Assembly (NCBI GenBank): GCA_003483345.1
Contig: DMWH01000260.1
Span: forward strand, 1-14,879
Reading direction: 5' to 3'
DNA from: Clostridiales bacterium
GTDB taxonomy: Bacteria > Bacillota > Clostridia > Tissierellales > Sedimentibacteraceae
DNA: 14,879 nt
Below, one piece after another: positions 1 to 7,605 of this stretch. The notes under the pieces are model-generated. The model saw nothing but the letters and a program-made list of their open reading frames with translations. It did no database searches and had not been told where the DNA came from. The number at the start of each line of letters is the position of its first letter. Within the stretch, counting starts at the first letter, position 1. The position numbers and the translations under genes are program-made.

Positions 1-28
1 TTTATAAGTTTTCTGTAACGGTAGGGAT

Positions 29-59
29 AAAAAAAAGAAACCTATGGTTTCTTTTTTTT
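29..59 (-). terminator. Rho-independent terminator after the DUF2325-like gene, probably two-way
   Basis: GAAACC (37-42) pairs with GGTTTC (46-51) around a three-base loop, flanked by eight A (29-36) and eight T (52-59). On the minus strand the hairpin lies 17 bases past the stop codon at 77 and is followed by a T-run. Because A- and T-runs lie on both sides it could also stop transcripts from the left. Confidence 0.85.
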
Positions 60-76
60 AAGCAAATTTATATAAA

Positions 77-1753
77 TTAGGAACTTTTAGTTAATTTTAA
101 CTTTTCTATTTCTTTTACAACAACTTCCCATAAAAACTTTATATTATAGTTATTTAAATGACCTTTTGGAAGCCCTAAATTTGAAGCATAATTATCAACT
201 CTTTCCCATGCACAATGACTGGTCCAGATATTTACATAAATAATCATACAAGCTTTATCAAGAGGTTTAAGAGATGGAGTACCTACCGCTTCAATCATAT
301 GAAGCTGAGGGTATTTTTTCTTTACTTTTGCCTGCCACGTTGGAATGCCTCCGTAAATACAGATATTGTATTTATTTATTATATCAAGGAATTCTTCTTC
401 GGTTACTTCCCTTTCCGCCTCTTTTTCAATAACAATTTCAGCTTTCAGCTCTTCAGCCTCTTCAGGTTCTTTATTTTTTGATTCCAATTCCCTAATTTTT
501 TTGTTTAATTCATAAATGATTTTTTCCTGTTCCTTTGCCCTTCTTTTATATTCGGTAACATCGCTGGTCGCTTTTTCTTCTGCCTTTGAAAGCGACTGTT
601 TTAAAGAAGCTATCTCGTCTTTTTTTTCTTTCAGCATTTTTAAAAACTTTTTATCATCACTATTTACATTGTTGGATTTGATTTTACCGTATACATCCTT
701 GTAGTCGTTAAGGAGAAATTCTCTTTCCTTGTTTTGAGCTAAAACAACAAGATTAAGCACTACCAGCCAGCTTAATTCATATTCATATTCCCTTATATTA
801 ACTTCATCTCTTAACAAAAGTAAGTACACAGAATCTCTGACTATTTTTCTTATGTCATTTCTTCCTAATATCCTTTTCTGTAAAAATTCAAAAATGCTTT
901 TGTCTTTTGAAAAAGTCAGGGAATGATATACGAAGAAATTATATTCCAGATGGTCCCGGAAGCTTAATTCTTTTCCTTTGTTTAGACCATTTAATTCCTT
1001 GGGGAGATTAAATTCAGTTTTTCTAAAAGAAGGTGCCTTAAATAACTTCATAAAATCCTTTGTTTTTTCCTGCATCAGCATGAATTTTATATATTCAGGC
1101 TCCATTAAATCTGCTAAGTCTTTGTTTTTAAAATTCAATTTAACAAAAACATCATACACTGCTTTTTCGTATTGTAAGAAAGTTTCATTAATTATATATT
1201 CATTTACCCATTCCGTGAAAAGATCCACAGCTTTCAGGTTTTCTATGTATGCTTCCTCCCAACAACCCACATTTTTCTTCCTCATTTCAATATCTATATC
1301 TTGCTCTGCTTTTTCATCCCTTGTAGGGAGAGAAAAATAAAGCCAGTTATAGTAATACTTTAAGTATCCGTCAAGGTTGCTTTTTGCGGAGGTTACATCA
1401 TTTACCATAACATATTCTTTATCAAAAGACGACCTATAAGAAGAAAATTTATCAAGCAGTTCCCACCGCAGGTTTTCATCATGTTCCGCTTTAATTAAAA
1501 GATTTAATATCATTCCCATTTCTTTGAGATCGTAAACACCATAATGGCAGAACTCTTTAATGTCGTATCCGTGAAGGGGCGGATTGCTTTCGTCAACTAA
1601 ATACTTCTTATATTTCTTTATAAAATATGAAGTTAGTGAGGGTACATACAAAACAGCTTCGCAAACTCTTGGCAATAGGCAGCGATGTTGATTTACATCG
1701 GAAATACCTTGTTCCCACATTTGTAGTGTTTCTTTTTTTATGCGTTTTTTCAT
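77..1753 (-). CDS. Coiled-coil protein with C-terminal DUF2325-like domain
   Basis: Function unknown. From the ATG at 1753 it is 558 residues. The first ~360 residues are mostly helical with no motif I recognise. A charged, Lys/Glu-rich coiled coil follows (about 367-447), then a C-terminal alpha/beta segment (about 459-542). This starts with a strand and glycine pair (NICIYGGIP) and has a later hydrophobic strand followed by TSHCAWERV; the pattern resembles DUF2325, a family of unknown role. The assignment is by eye. No signal peptide or membrane segment is seen. A second ATG at 1762 overlaps the ribosome site AAAGG (1763-1767), so 1753, nine bases from it, is preferred. It looks monocistronic, with the shared promoter at 1782-1817 and a terminator at 29-59. 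Confidence 0.85.
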   Translation of the reverse strand: MKKRIKKETLQMWEQGISDVNQHRCLLPRVCEAVLYVPSLTSYFIKKYKKYLVDESNPPLHGYDIKEFCHYGVYDLKEMGMILNLLIKAEHDENLRWELLDKFSSYRSSFDKEYVMVNDVTSAKSNLDGYLKYYYNWLYFSLPTRDEKAEQDIDIEMRKKNVGCWEEAYIENLKAVDLFTEWVNEYIINETFLQYEKAVYDVFVKLNFKNKDLADLMEPEYIKFMLMQEKTKDFMKLFKAPSFRKTEFNLPKELNGLNKGKELSFRDHLEYNFFVYHSLTFSKDKSIFEFLQKRILGRNDIRKIVRDSVYLLLLRDEVNIREYEYELSWLVVLNLVVLAQNKEREFLLNDYKDVYGKIKSNNVNSDDKKFLKMLKEKKDEIASLKQSLSKAEEKATSDVTEYKRRAKEQEKIIYELNKKIRELESKNKEPEEAEELKAEIVIEKEAEREVTEEEFLDIINKYNICIYGGIPTWQAKVKKKYPQLHMIEAVGTPSLKPLDKACMIIYVNIWTSHCAWERVDNYASNLGLPKGHLNNYNIKFLWEVVVKEIEKLKLTKSS

Positions 1754-1781
1754 AATATACATCCTTTCTTAAAATGGTCTA

Positions 1782-1817
1782 TATTATATATTACGCATTT
1801 TATTTTTATAATATTCC
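1782..1817 (-). promoter_or_regulatory. Shared-regulon promoter A, for the DUF2325-like gene
   Basis: On the minus strand GGAATA (1817-1812), 16 bases ending in TG, then CGTAATATATAATA (1795-1782). The element lies about 30 bases before the ATG and is one of seven copies with the same spacing. It sits directly behind the preceding gene's terminator. The promoter role is inferred from recurrence, orientation and position. Confidence 0.75.
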
Positions 1818-1823
1818 ACGCAC

Positions 1824-1854
1824 AAAAAAAAGGAGCTGTCTTATTAACAGCCCC
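1824..1854 (-). terminator. Rho-independent terminator after the Ig-like gene
   Basis: On the minus strand GGGGCTGT (1854-1847), a seven-base loop, ACAGCTCC (1839-1832) with one G-T wobble, then eight T (1831-1824). It starts 13 bases past the stop codon at 1868 and separates the Ig-like gene from promoter A. Confidence 0.85.
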
Positions 1855-1867
1855 TTAATTTATTTTT

Positions 1868-2402
1868 TTATTCTATTGTAACTTCTTTTGTCGTGACATC
1901 CTTATTGCTGCTTGTTACTTTTACTGTATAAACTCCGGCACTATTTGCGGTATAGCTGTAGCTTGATTTATAGTTTACTTTCTTCAAGGAAGCACCGTCT
2001 TTTAAGACTTCTATGGTCTTTATTGAAGTTCCGGCTACAGGAGTTGCTGTAATGTCCATCTTCATTCCGTTGACAGTAACTTCTACTGCAGGTTCTTTGT
2101 TAAGCTCTGAAAATGCAGTAATCACTATGTTTGAAGTTATAACTGTATCATCTTTCTTAGCGGTAAATACATAGTTGCCGTCTTTATTTACAGTTACAAC
2201 TGCCGGACTTTCTAATAACGGAGTTTCACCAAAATAAAATTCGTCAAACTCTCCCTGTACGGTCGCCGTAATTTTTACAGTTCCCTTTGATGCGATTTTA
2301 GAATCATCTGCTTCAAGAGTAATGTAGAATTCTTCATTGATGCCTGAAATTTCAAGAGTTACACTCTTTTCATTTCCTTCGTTTAAATTTTTTCACATTC
2401 AT
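1868..2402 (-). pseudogene. Ig-like domain protein interrupted by a one-base frameshift
   Basis: Protein of two beta-rich, Ig-like segments of about 80 residues each; binding target unknown. Only codons from the GTG at 2125 form a standard ORF, yet the same frame is open without a stop back to 2393 and there encodes the first Ig-like segment (SVTLEISG and onward), with no ATG, GTG or TTG in it. The start that fits the ribosome site (AAAGGAG, 2416-2410) is the ATG at 2402, seven bases away, but it reads ten codons and stops. Removing one A from the six-A run (2391-2396 region) joins the two frames into an unbroken 177-residue protein. Neither signal peptide nor anchor is visible. It could be decay, phase variation, slippage or a sequencing error. 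Promoter at 2454-2489, terminator at 1824-1854. Confidence 0.8.
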
Positions 2403-2453
2403 ACACATTCTCCTTTATAATTTTTTCTTTACACAAAAACTTATATCTCTGCA

Positions 2454-2489
2454 TATTATATAATATGCAACTTTCATTAAAATTATTCC
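2454..2489 (-). promoter_or_regulatory. Shared-regulon promoter F, for the Ig-like gene
   Basis: On the minus strand GGAATA (2489-2484), 16 bases ending in TG, then CATATTATATAATA (2467-2454). With two more bases the second block is a perfect 16-base palindrome (CATATTATATAATATG, 2467-2452). A leader of roughly 45 bases follows before the ATG at 2402. Confidence 0.75.
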
Positions 2490-2518
2490 TGTAAAATTTT
2501 GAGCAATTGTTTGCCATA

Positions 2519-2546
2519 TAAAAAAGAGGTATAACGCCTCTTTTAT
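2519..2546 (-). terminator. Rho-independent terminator after the CpaB-like gene
   Basis: AAAAAGAGG (2521-2529) pairs with CCTCTTTT (2538-2544 region) around a short AT-rich loop. On the minus strand the hairpin ends in a T-run. It lies about 12 bases past the stop codon at 2557. Confidence 0.8.
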
Positions 2547-2556
2547 TTAACCTTCA

Positions 2557-3396
2557 TTACTCCAGATTTTCCAGTTCTATTTCGGGAAAATCTCCAGACT
2601 CAGGATCTTTATTGCCTGCAAATACATCTATACTGTCAAATATATTGTATCCTGTACTGTCAACATTTTCAGCTCCGGAGAACCTTCCTATAATCTGAAT
2701 ATCTCCGCTGTAGGACCTTGCTATTATTTCCTCTGCCTGTGGTCCTGTTACAACAACTGTAACTGAAGCCAAATCTCCGTCGCCGGAATTATCCATTGAA
2801 GTTACTTCTTCACCCTTGAAGGACTCAGTATTCAAGCTGAAATCATCTTCCGAAACATTGGATTTTTGTACATAGTCATATCCGTCTTCCGTATTAACTG
2901 ACCAAATAACCACATCTTTCATAAAGATTTTTGAATAAACAAACTGCTGCCCTGTGTCCGGGTTATCAACGGTTGCAATATATACCAAATCTACAACATC
3001 TCCACTTTTAATGTTCCCGGCCAAAGCCCTCTCCATTTCTACGGGGAAAGATACTTTTCTCATTTTGGACAAATCCATCAGCTTCATAGGGTTTAAATCT
3101 TCCTGAGAAGTAACAAAATCAGTCATAACAAACTGTCCTTTTGAAACCTCGGTGGTCACCACTTTGTTAAGAATCAAATCCTTATCCCTTAAGAAGTTTT
3201 TATCAATAGCCCTTGCAGGAATTTCGACAACAGCCAGCTTATCCTTAGTTATCACATCTCCTGTTTTCATAGGTTGATTGAAAACAAATACCTTTGTAGG
3301 ACCTATCTGAGAATTAGTATATGCGTATACCCCGTACAGTACTCCGATAAGCAAAACAAGTTCAATCACAATTATCATTATTCTCTTACGTTTCAT
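2557..3396 (-). CDS. CpaB/RcpC-like SAF-domain protein of a Tad/Flp pilus
   Basis: Probable Flp-pilus assembly factor. In Tad systems CpaB/RcpC is membrane-anchored, exposed outside the cytoplasm and carries a SAF domain. The 279-residue product has a basic N-terminus and one membrane helix (about 7-27). A SAF-like segment follows (about 33-95), containing the typical MKTGDVITKDKL and VSKGQFV turns. The next section (about 112-165) has the FPVE...GNIKSGDVVDLVYI pattern seen after SAF domains in CpaB. The C-terminus is acidic. The ATG at 3396 has AGGAGG nearby. Its own promoter (3420-3455) begins only five bases past the TadZ stop, with no terminator between, so it may also be read through from that operon. 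The family call is by motif only. Confidence 0.85.
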   Translation of the reverse strand: MKRKRIMIIVIELVLLIGVLYGVYAYTNSQIGPTKVFVFNQPMKTGDVITKDKLAVVEIPARAIDKNFLRDKDLILNKVVTTEVSKGQFVMTDFVTSQEDLNPMKLMDLSKMRKVSFPVEMERALAGNIKSGDVVDLVYIATVDNPDTGQQFVYSKIFMKDVVIWSVNTEDGYDYVQKSNVSEDDFSLNTESFKGEEVTSMDNSGDGDLASVTVVVTGPQAEEIIARSYSGDIQIIGRFSGAENVDSTGYNIFDSIDVFAGNKDPESGDFPEIELENLE

Positions 3397-3419
3397 TTAA
3401 ATTTACCTCCTAATATTCA

Positions 3420-3455
3420 TATTATATAATACGCATTTAATTTATTATTTATTCC
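3420..3455 (-). promoter_or_regulatory. Shared-regulon promoter B, for the CpaB-like gene
   Basis: On the minus strand GGAATA (3455-3450), 16 bases ending in TG, then CGTATTATATAATA (3433-3420), the best match to the consensus. It is squeezed between the TadZ stop (3461) and the CpaB-like ribosome site. Confidence 0.8.
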
Positions 3456-3460
3456 ATGCA

Positions 3461-5737
3461 TTATTTGAGGGCTAATATATTTGAAACAATGCTGGAAAAA
3501 ATATAACCTTTCCCTTTCTGCAGAGAGTAGAACATGCCGTCAATATTAAGATTCATAAGCATTGCATAATCCAAAGAAATAGTTATAAAGCTTTCCAATG
3601 GAGATTCAATCCATTCCGCTATATCCTTTAATTTCAGCTTACATTTATCATCATACCTGTTAATTACAAAATAAGCCTTTTCTTTATTAACTGCCTTCTT
3701 CTTAGAGAATGCACAGGCAACGCTGTGAATATCCTGAGTTAAGGTAATATAAAGAATATCGGAATACATATTTCCTTTCAAAAAGGATTCTGTCAAAGAA
3801 TTATTATCACTCTTTATGTCCATTACTATATAGTCATATTTGTTGTCAGCTTTTAAGTCCCTTATAAGAGCCTTTAATTCCTGAGTATTTATCGGTTCTG
3901 CATTTTCGTCAATCAGGTATGTACTTGAAACAGTTAAAAAGTCAAGAAGACCGTGGACATTCTCATTGGCGGATTTGACAATATTTTTGTAAATTCCTTC
4001 CGTATCTTCCGCTGCAGCTGATTTTAAGGCGAATTCAAGACCTTTGTTTACACTGTCAAGTTCATAAAGATAGCTTGAATAAGGATACTTGTCGTCGGTT
4101 TCTATATAAAGAACCTTATATTTTCCCGCTAAAACCGCTGCGGTGTTTAAGGCAATTGTAGTATTCCCTACACCCGATTTGCTTCCTAAGAACGAAATCA
4201 ACTGACACTTGTTGCTTGCCCTTTCGGAAATCTTAACCCTTACTTTTTTATCGTCAATAAAGTCATCCTCATCACTCTTATCCATATTTTCTCTAAAATT
4301 CTGAAGCTTGGTATCTGCACCCGCATCCAGAGAACTTATCTTCTTTGCTTCTTTTTGAAGATTCTCAAGAGTAATGGTGTCAGATTCAACTTTATTTAAG
4401 AGATTTTCATTATTTTTGGCAGCCCTTTCTATTTCAAAAGAAAGATTCAGGATATTCTTCTCTAATTTCATTTTTTCTGCCAGAAGTTCATCTCTCTTGT
4501 CGGCAAGATTGTCATACTCTTCATTCATGCTCTTAAGGTCCGAGCCTAACTTTTCGATTTCCTCTTTAATTTTCTCTATCTCTTCCCTTTTATTTTTGAA
4601 ATTAGAATCAAGTTCGTCTTTTTCCTTAATTTTAGCTTCAATAATTTTGTTAAGCTCATCTCTTACCTTTTCGAGACCTTCATCTACTTCTACCTCTTCG
4701 GAAAGCTTGCTTTCATATTCTCTCTTTAATTTCTCAAACTTTTTGGATTTCTCTTCAACGGCAACCTTTAATTCCTCTATTCCTTCAATCTTTTCTTTAA
4801 CTTCCTTTTCCAAGAAGTCTCTTTCGGCTTCGAGCTTTATTTTATCTTCTTCAGAGATGGAACTTTCCTTAAGCTCCTTTATTTTAAATTCAAGCTCTTC
4901 AACTTCCGCCCTTCTCTTAAGAAGCTCCTGTTCAAGCTCTACCTTCTTATCCTTGTTTGCAATATAGAGATTCCAGTAATTTGCCTTATCTTTCTCAAGC
5001 TTCTGGATTTCCTTTTCCAAAAACTCTTTCTTGGTCTTAAGGGAAACCACTTCATTTTCAAGGGAATTTTTAGTTGCTTCAAGGGTTGTTCCCTTGTCTT
5101 TCAACTCTTTTATTTTATTTTCTTTCTCCTTAATCAAATCCTTAAGCCTGTTAATTTCTTTTTCGGTATTAGCAAGAAGAATTTCCTTGTTTTGAGCTTC
5201 CTTCTCATAAGGTTCAACAGCAGTTTTTATAACCTTATCCTGAGACTTGTCTTTAAAAAGCCTCTTTAATAATCCCTTGCCTTCCTTCAATTCCTTTTCT
5301 TCCTCTTCTTCATTGGGACGATAGGTAAAAGGAAGGGTAGTTATATTAAACTTCCCGATATCCTTTAAGGTTCTCGGTGTTTTTATAATATTAACCATGG
5401 CGGCAAGCTTTAACTTTTTACCGGACAAAATATCATAAATACCATAGCTTACCAAAGTTGCAATCATATTGTTCCCGTCTTCTTCAGTCTCAGCGAAAAA
5501 GACAACCCTTACGGCAGGATACTGAGTTCTTATCTCGAAAATAATATCAAGGATATTTTCATTTCCAAGTATATTTTCTCTTATAACCACAACATCCGGC
5601 CTTGTCTCTTCAATTTTCTTTAAAATTCCGCTTTTGTAGGTAACGACTCCTACAACATTCAAGCCTTCGCTTTTTAAAGCATCCTGCAATATTTCTTCTG
5701 TCTTCTTGTGACCGATTGCAAACAAAACATTTTTCAT
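3461..5737 (-). CDS. TadZ/CpaE-like ATPase with a very long coiled coil
   Basis: Probable pilus-localising ATPase of the TadZ/CpaE branch of the ParA/MinD family. From the ATG at 5737 it is 758 residues. It begins with a receiver-like domain (about 1-115) starting MKNVLFAIG and a strand pattern like CpaE pseudo-receivers. An acidic/basic linker is followed by an unbroken Lys/Glu coiled coil (about 185-470), then a ParA-like domain. The P-loop (about 518-527) reads GSKSGVGNTT; the usual GK is GN, a change common in CpaE/TadZ. A Walker B-like strand reads DYIVMDIKSD. Most CpaE/TadZ proteins lack so long a coil. A TTG at 5770 gives a longer frame, but AGGAGG (5755-5750) favours 5737. It is translationally linked to the gene before it. 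Confidence 0.88.
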   Translation of the reverse strand: MKNVLFAIGHKKTEEILQDALKSEGLNVVGVVTYKSGILKKIEETRPDVVVIRENILGNENILDIIFEIRTQYPAVRVVFFAETEEDGNNMIATLVSYGIYDILSGKKLKLAAMVNIIKTPRTLKDIGKFNITTLPFTYRPNEEEEEKELKEGKGLLKRLFKDKSQDKVIKTAVEPYEKEAQNKEILLANTEKEINRLKDLIKEKENKIKELKDKGTTLEATKNSLENEVVSLKTKKEFLEKEIQKLEKDKANYWNLYIANKDKKVELEQELLKRRAEVEELEFKIKELKESSISEEDKIKLEAERDFLEKEVKEKIEGIEELKVAVEEKSKKFEKLKREYESKLSEEVEVDEGLEKVRDELNKIIEAKIKEKDELDSNFKNKREEIEKIKEEIEKLGSDLKSMNEEYDNLADKRDELLAEKMKLEKNILNLSFEIERAAKNNENLLNKVESDTITLENLQKEAKKISSLDAGADTKLQNFRENMDKSDEDDFIDDKKVRVKISERASNKCQLISFLGSKSGVGNTTIALNTAAVLAGKYKVLYIETDDKYPYSSYLYELDSVNKGLEFALKSAAAEDTEGIYKNIVKSANENVHGLLDFLTVSSTYLIDENAEPINTQELKALIRDLKADNKYDYIVMDIKSDNNSLTESFLKGNMYSDILYITLTQDIHSVACAFSKKKAVNKEKAYFVINRYDDKCKLKLKDIAEWIESPLESFITISLDYAMLMNLNIDGMFYSLQKGKGYIFSSIVSNILALK

Positions 5738-5753
5738 TTGTTTTTTTATCCTC

Positions 5754-7043
5754 CTAAATTGATCTTTCAAATACTCTTGATGTTAAAGAATAATCCGTAA
5801 AATGGAATATTGAGCCCAGAGAATCATACTGATACAGGGCTTCGTAGAACTGCATATTCATTATTCTTTTTCTGGTTGAGAAATATATATTGTCAGAAGG
5901 CACTATTCCGAATGCCTTTGATGCTTTATAGAACTCCGTTTCCTTATTCTCTTCCAAAATAATAATGTATTTTAGAGGTCTCTTGAATTTATTTTCAAAG
6001 AAAACGGAAGTCTGTTTTATGTAGGAAATCTTTTTAAACAAAGACAGGGGGCTTCCCACATTTATGTCAATGACAAATTCCTGAGGAGTCTTATCAACAA
6101 CCAAGATTTTCTTTAAGTTATTAAGCTTTCTTGCGTACAGGTCAAAGGCAACCCTGCCGAGCTCACTTGCAAGCCTGTCGCCGGAAGAAAGAATAAATCC
6201 GCAGGACCTCATCATCATACTTTTGAAATCAGGAATTATTTCTTTATTATACGGAGAATCAGGAATTAATTTTTTAAAGATTATGTCAAGAAGTTCATCC
6301 TGACCCGCTGCATAAAAGTCAAAATCCTTGTCTATTATGTCTCCCAGTTCGTTGTAAATTATTGTTTTTATCCTGTCTGCTTTTATCTCCGGATTTTTTA
6401 CATTACCGATTATAAACAGTATTTTAATGTCCTGTTCCCTCTGGAAGTATTCATCGGAATTATAGAACCTTCTGTAATTGGTCCATTTCCTGTTAAGCTG
6501 TCTTGTAGTTTCGGTTCCCATATCCATTTCCAAAAACAAATCATAGGAACCTATTCTTATCATTCCATCCGGTCTTATCATTGTGTATTTACTTAAATAC
6601 TTTTCGTCATAATAAGTCCACTGAAGATCCTTCTCTAAGGCTCTTTTTCTGAACTCAAGGACAAAGGTGTTCAAATAGATTTGATGCTTTATCAATTTTG
6701 CATCAAGCCGAAGGTCTTTATAATTGTATATGCCAAGGGCTGTTTTCTTGCCGGCTCTTAAATATGCTTCAACCGGAAGATTTAAATAATTTCTTAAAAG
6801 TCCTATGCCGTTTGTGGTTAAAAATATCGCCGGATATTCTTCTCCATATCCTACCTTTTCTATGATTTTGTACTTCATAAATTTTCTTACTCTTCTCATG
6901 ACATAATCCCTTGATTTGCCTTCCAAGGAATAAAACATTTCATACATTAAATTTTCATCTAAGCATCGTAAAAGATATATGGACCTTAAAACTTCCTTGT
7001 CTATAGCGGTTAAGGAATCAATAAAATCTACTTGAAAATACAT
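5754..7043 (-). CDS. Replication-relaxation-like winged-helix/PD-(D/E)XK-like protein
   Basis: Resembles the replication-relaxation family, found on plasmids and integrative elements; its biochemical role is poorly defined. The 429-residue product starts with a winged-helix-like region (about 8-90: LTAIDKEVLRSIYLLRCL, then a wing reaching IFLTTNGIGLLR). A nuclease-like core follows (about 110-195) with RPDG (D159), LEMDMGTE (E172, D174, E178) and K186 in NRKWTNYRRF, an arrangement resembling PD-(D/E)XK enzymes. The ATG at 7043 is seven bases from AAAGGAGG (7058-7051); the TTG at 7049 is one base away and unlikely. It is first in an operon with the TadZ-like gene: its stop lies within that gene's ribosome site. 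Whether it cuts DNA is unknown. Confidence 0.8.
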   Translation of the reverse strand: MYFQVDFIDSLTAIDKEVLRSIYLLRCLDENLMYEMFYSLEGKSRDYVMRRVRKFMKYKIIEKVGYGEEYPAIFLTTNGIGLLRNYLNLPVEAYLRAGKKTALGIYNYKDLRLDAKLIKHQIYLNTFVLEFRKRALEKDLQWTYYDEKYLSKYTMIRPDGMIRIGSYDLFLEMDMGTETTRQLNRKWTNYRRFYNSDEYFQREQDIKILFIIGNVKNPEIKADRIKTIIYNELGDIIDKDFDFYAAGQDELLDIIFKKLIPDSPYNKEIIPDFKSMMMRSCGFILSSGDRLASELGRVAFDLYARKLNNLKKILVVDKTPQEFVIDINVGSPLSLFKKISYIKQTSVFFENKFKRPLKYIIILEENKETEFYKASKAFGIVPSDNIYFSTRKRIMNMQFYEALYQYDSLGSIFHFTDYSLTSRVFERSI

Positions 7044-7057
7044 ACTCAAACCTCCTT

Positions 7058-7093
7058 TAATATATATTACGTATATTTTTTATATTATATTCC
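7058..7093 (-). promoter_or_regulatory. Shared-regulon promoter C-minus, for the replication-relaxation/TadZ operon
   Basis: On the minus strand GGAATA (7093-7088), 16 bases, then CGTAATATATATTA (7071-7058). This is the only copy without TG before the second block. The block runs straight into AAAGGAGG (7058-7051), so the leader RNA must be very short. Confidence 0.75.
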
Positions 7094-7107
7094 ATAAATT
7101 ATTTATT

Positions 7108-7143
7108 GGAATATTTTAATCACAATCTGCATATTATAGAATA
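7108..7143 (+). promoter_or_regulatory. Shared-regulon promoter C-plus, for the membrane protein/TadE-like operon
   Basis: GGAATA (7108-7113), 16 bases ending in TG, then CATATTATAGAATA (7130-7143). It points away from promoter C-minus, the two GGAATA blocks being 14 bases apart. The ribosome site AAAGGAGAG and the ATG at 7168 follow. Confidence 0.75.
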
Positions 7144-7167
7144 AGTACATAAGAAAGGAGAGTAATA

Positions 7168-7605
7168 ATGGATTTGACAAAGGAAGAAATCATCCGTTTA
7201 ATCAAAAAGGAAAAACTTTTAATCACAATCTTATTTTTTATATCGACATGCTTTGGCAGTGCTTTAATCTTTTTGTCCGACAATCAGATTTTTCTTCTCG
7301 TAGGGCTTTTCTGCTACATGCTTGCTGTTCTGTGTCTTCCTAAAATCAACGGTGCAAAACAGGACATACAAGATACAAAGAATAATATTTTTGATAATTT
7401 TTCCGGAAAAGTTGAAGATATTTTCCCTGAAAAAGAAAACAAAGAAACCGGCAGATGGATAGTTTTAATTCAGGACAATGAAGGCAAGAAAACTTACGAG
7501 TATTTATTAAGAAATAAGATTAATTTGGCTGAAGGCGAACAAATAAGCATTTATACAACAAAGTATACCAAGATACCTACAAAAATCGAAAGGGTTGTTG
7601 AATAA
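7168..7605 (+). CDS. Small two-helix membrane protein, function unknown
   Basis: The 145-residue product is not recognised. It has a charged N-terminus, two adjacent hydrophobic segments (about 17-36 and 40-58) that should form a membrane hairpin, then a hydrophilic C-terminal part (about 90-145) with alternating strands (GRWIVLIQDNEGKKTYEYLL, then GEQISIYTTKYTKIPTKI). The tail could be a small beta-barrel as in NfeD-like proteins, but this is only a shape resemblance. With the helices placed in the membrane, the tail would probably be cytoplasmic. The start ATG follows AAAGGAGAG at seven to eight bases. Its stop overlaps the start of the TadE-like gene by one base (TAATG), so the two are translationally coupled and may act together. 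Confidence 0.8.
   Translation: MDLTKEEIIRLIKKEKLLITILFFISTCFGSALIFLSDNQIFLLVGLFCYMLAVLCLPKINGAKQDIQDTKNNIFDNFSGKVEDIFPEKENKETGRWIVLIQDNEGKKTYEYLLRNKINLAEGEQISIYTTKYTKIPTKIERVVE

Noticed and set aside
215..1340. Plus-strand open frames opposite the DUF2325-like gene
   Set aside because: They are antisense to a well-supported gene with promoter and terminator, rich in Phe/Ser, and without ribosome sites.
2388..2396. Programmed -1 frameshifting at TTTAAAC in the Ig-like gene
   Set aside because: The shift needed is +1 (or -2), the wrong direction for this type of slippery site.
4374..4967. Plus-strand 197-codon open frame
   Set aside because: It lies opposite the TadZ-like coiled coil; its Ser/Phe/Leu-rich sequence is the mirror of Glu/Lys codons, and it has no ribosome site.
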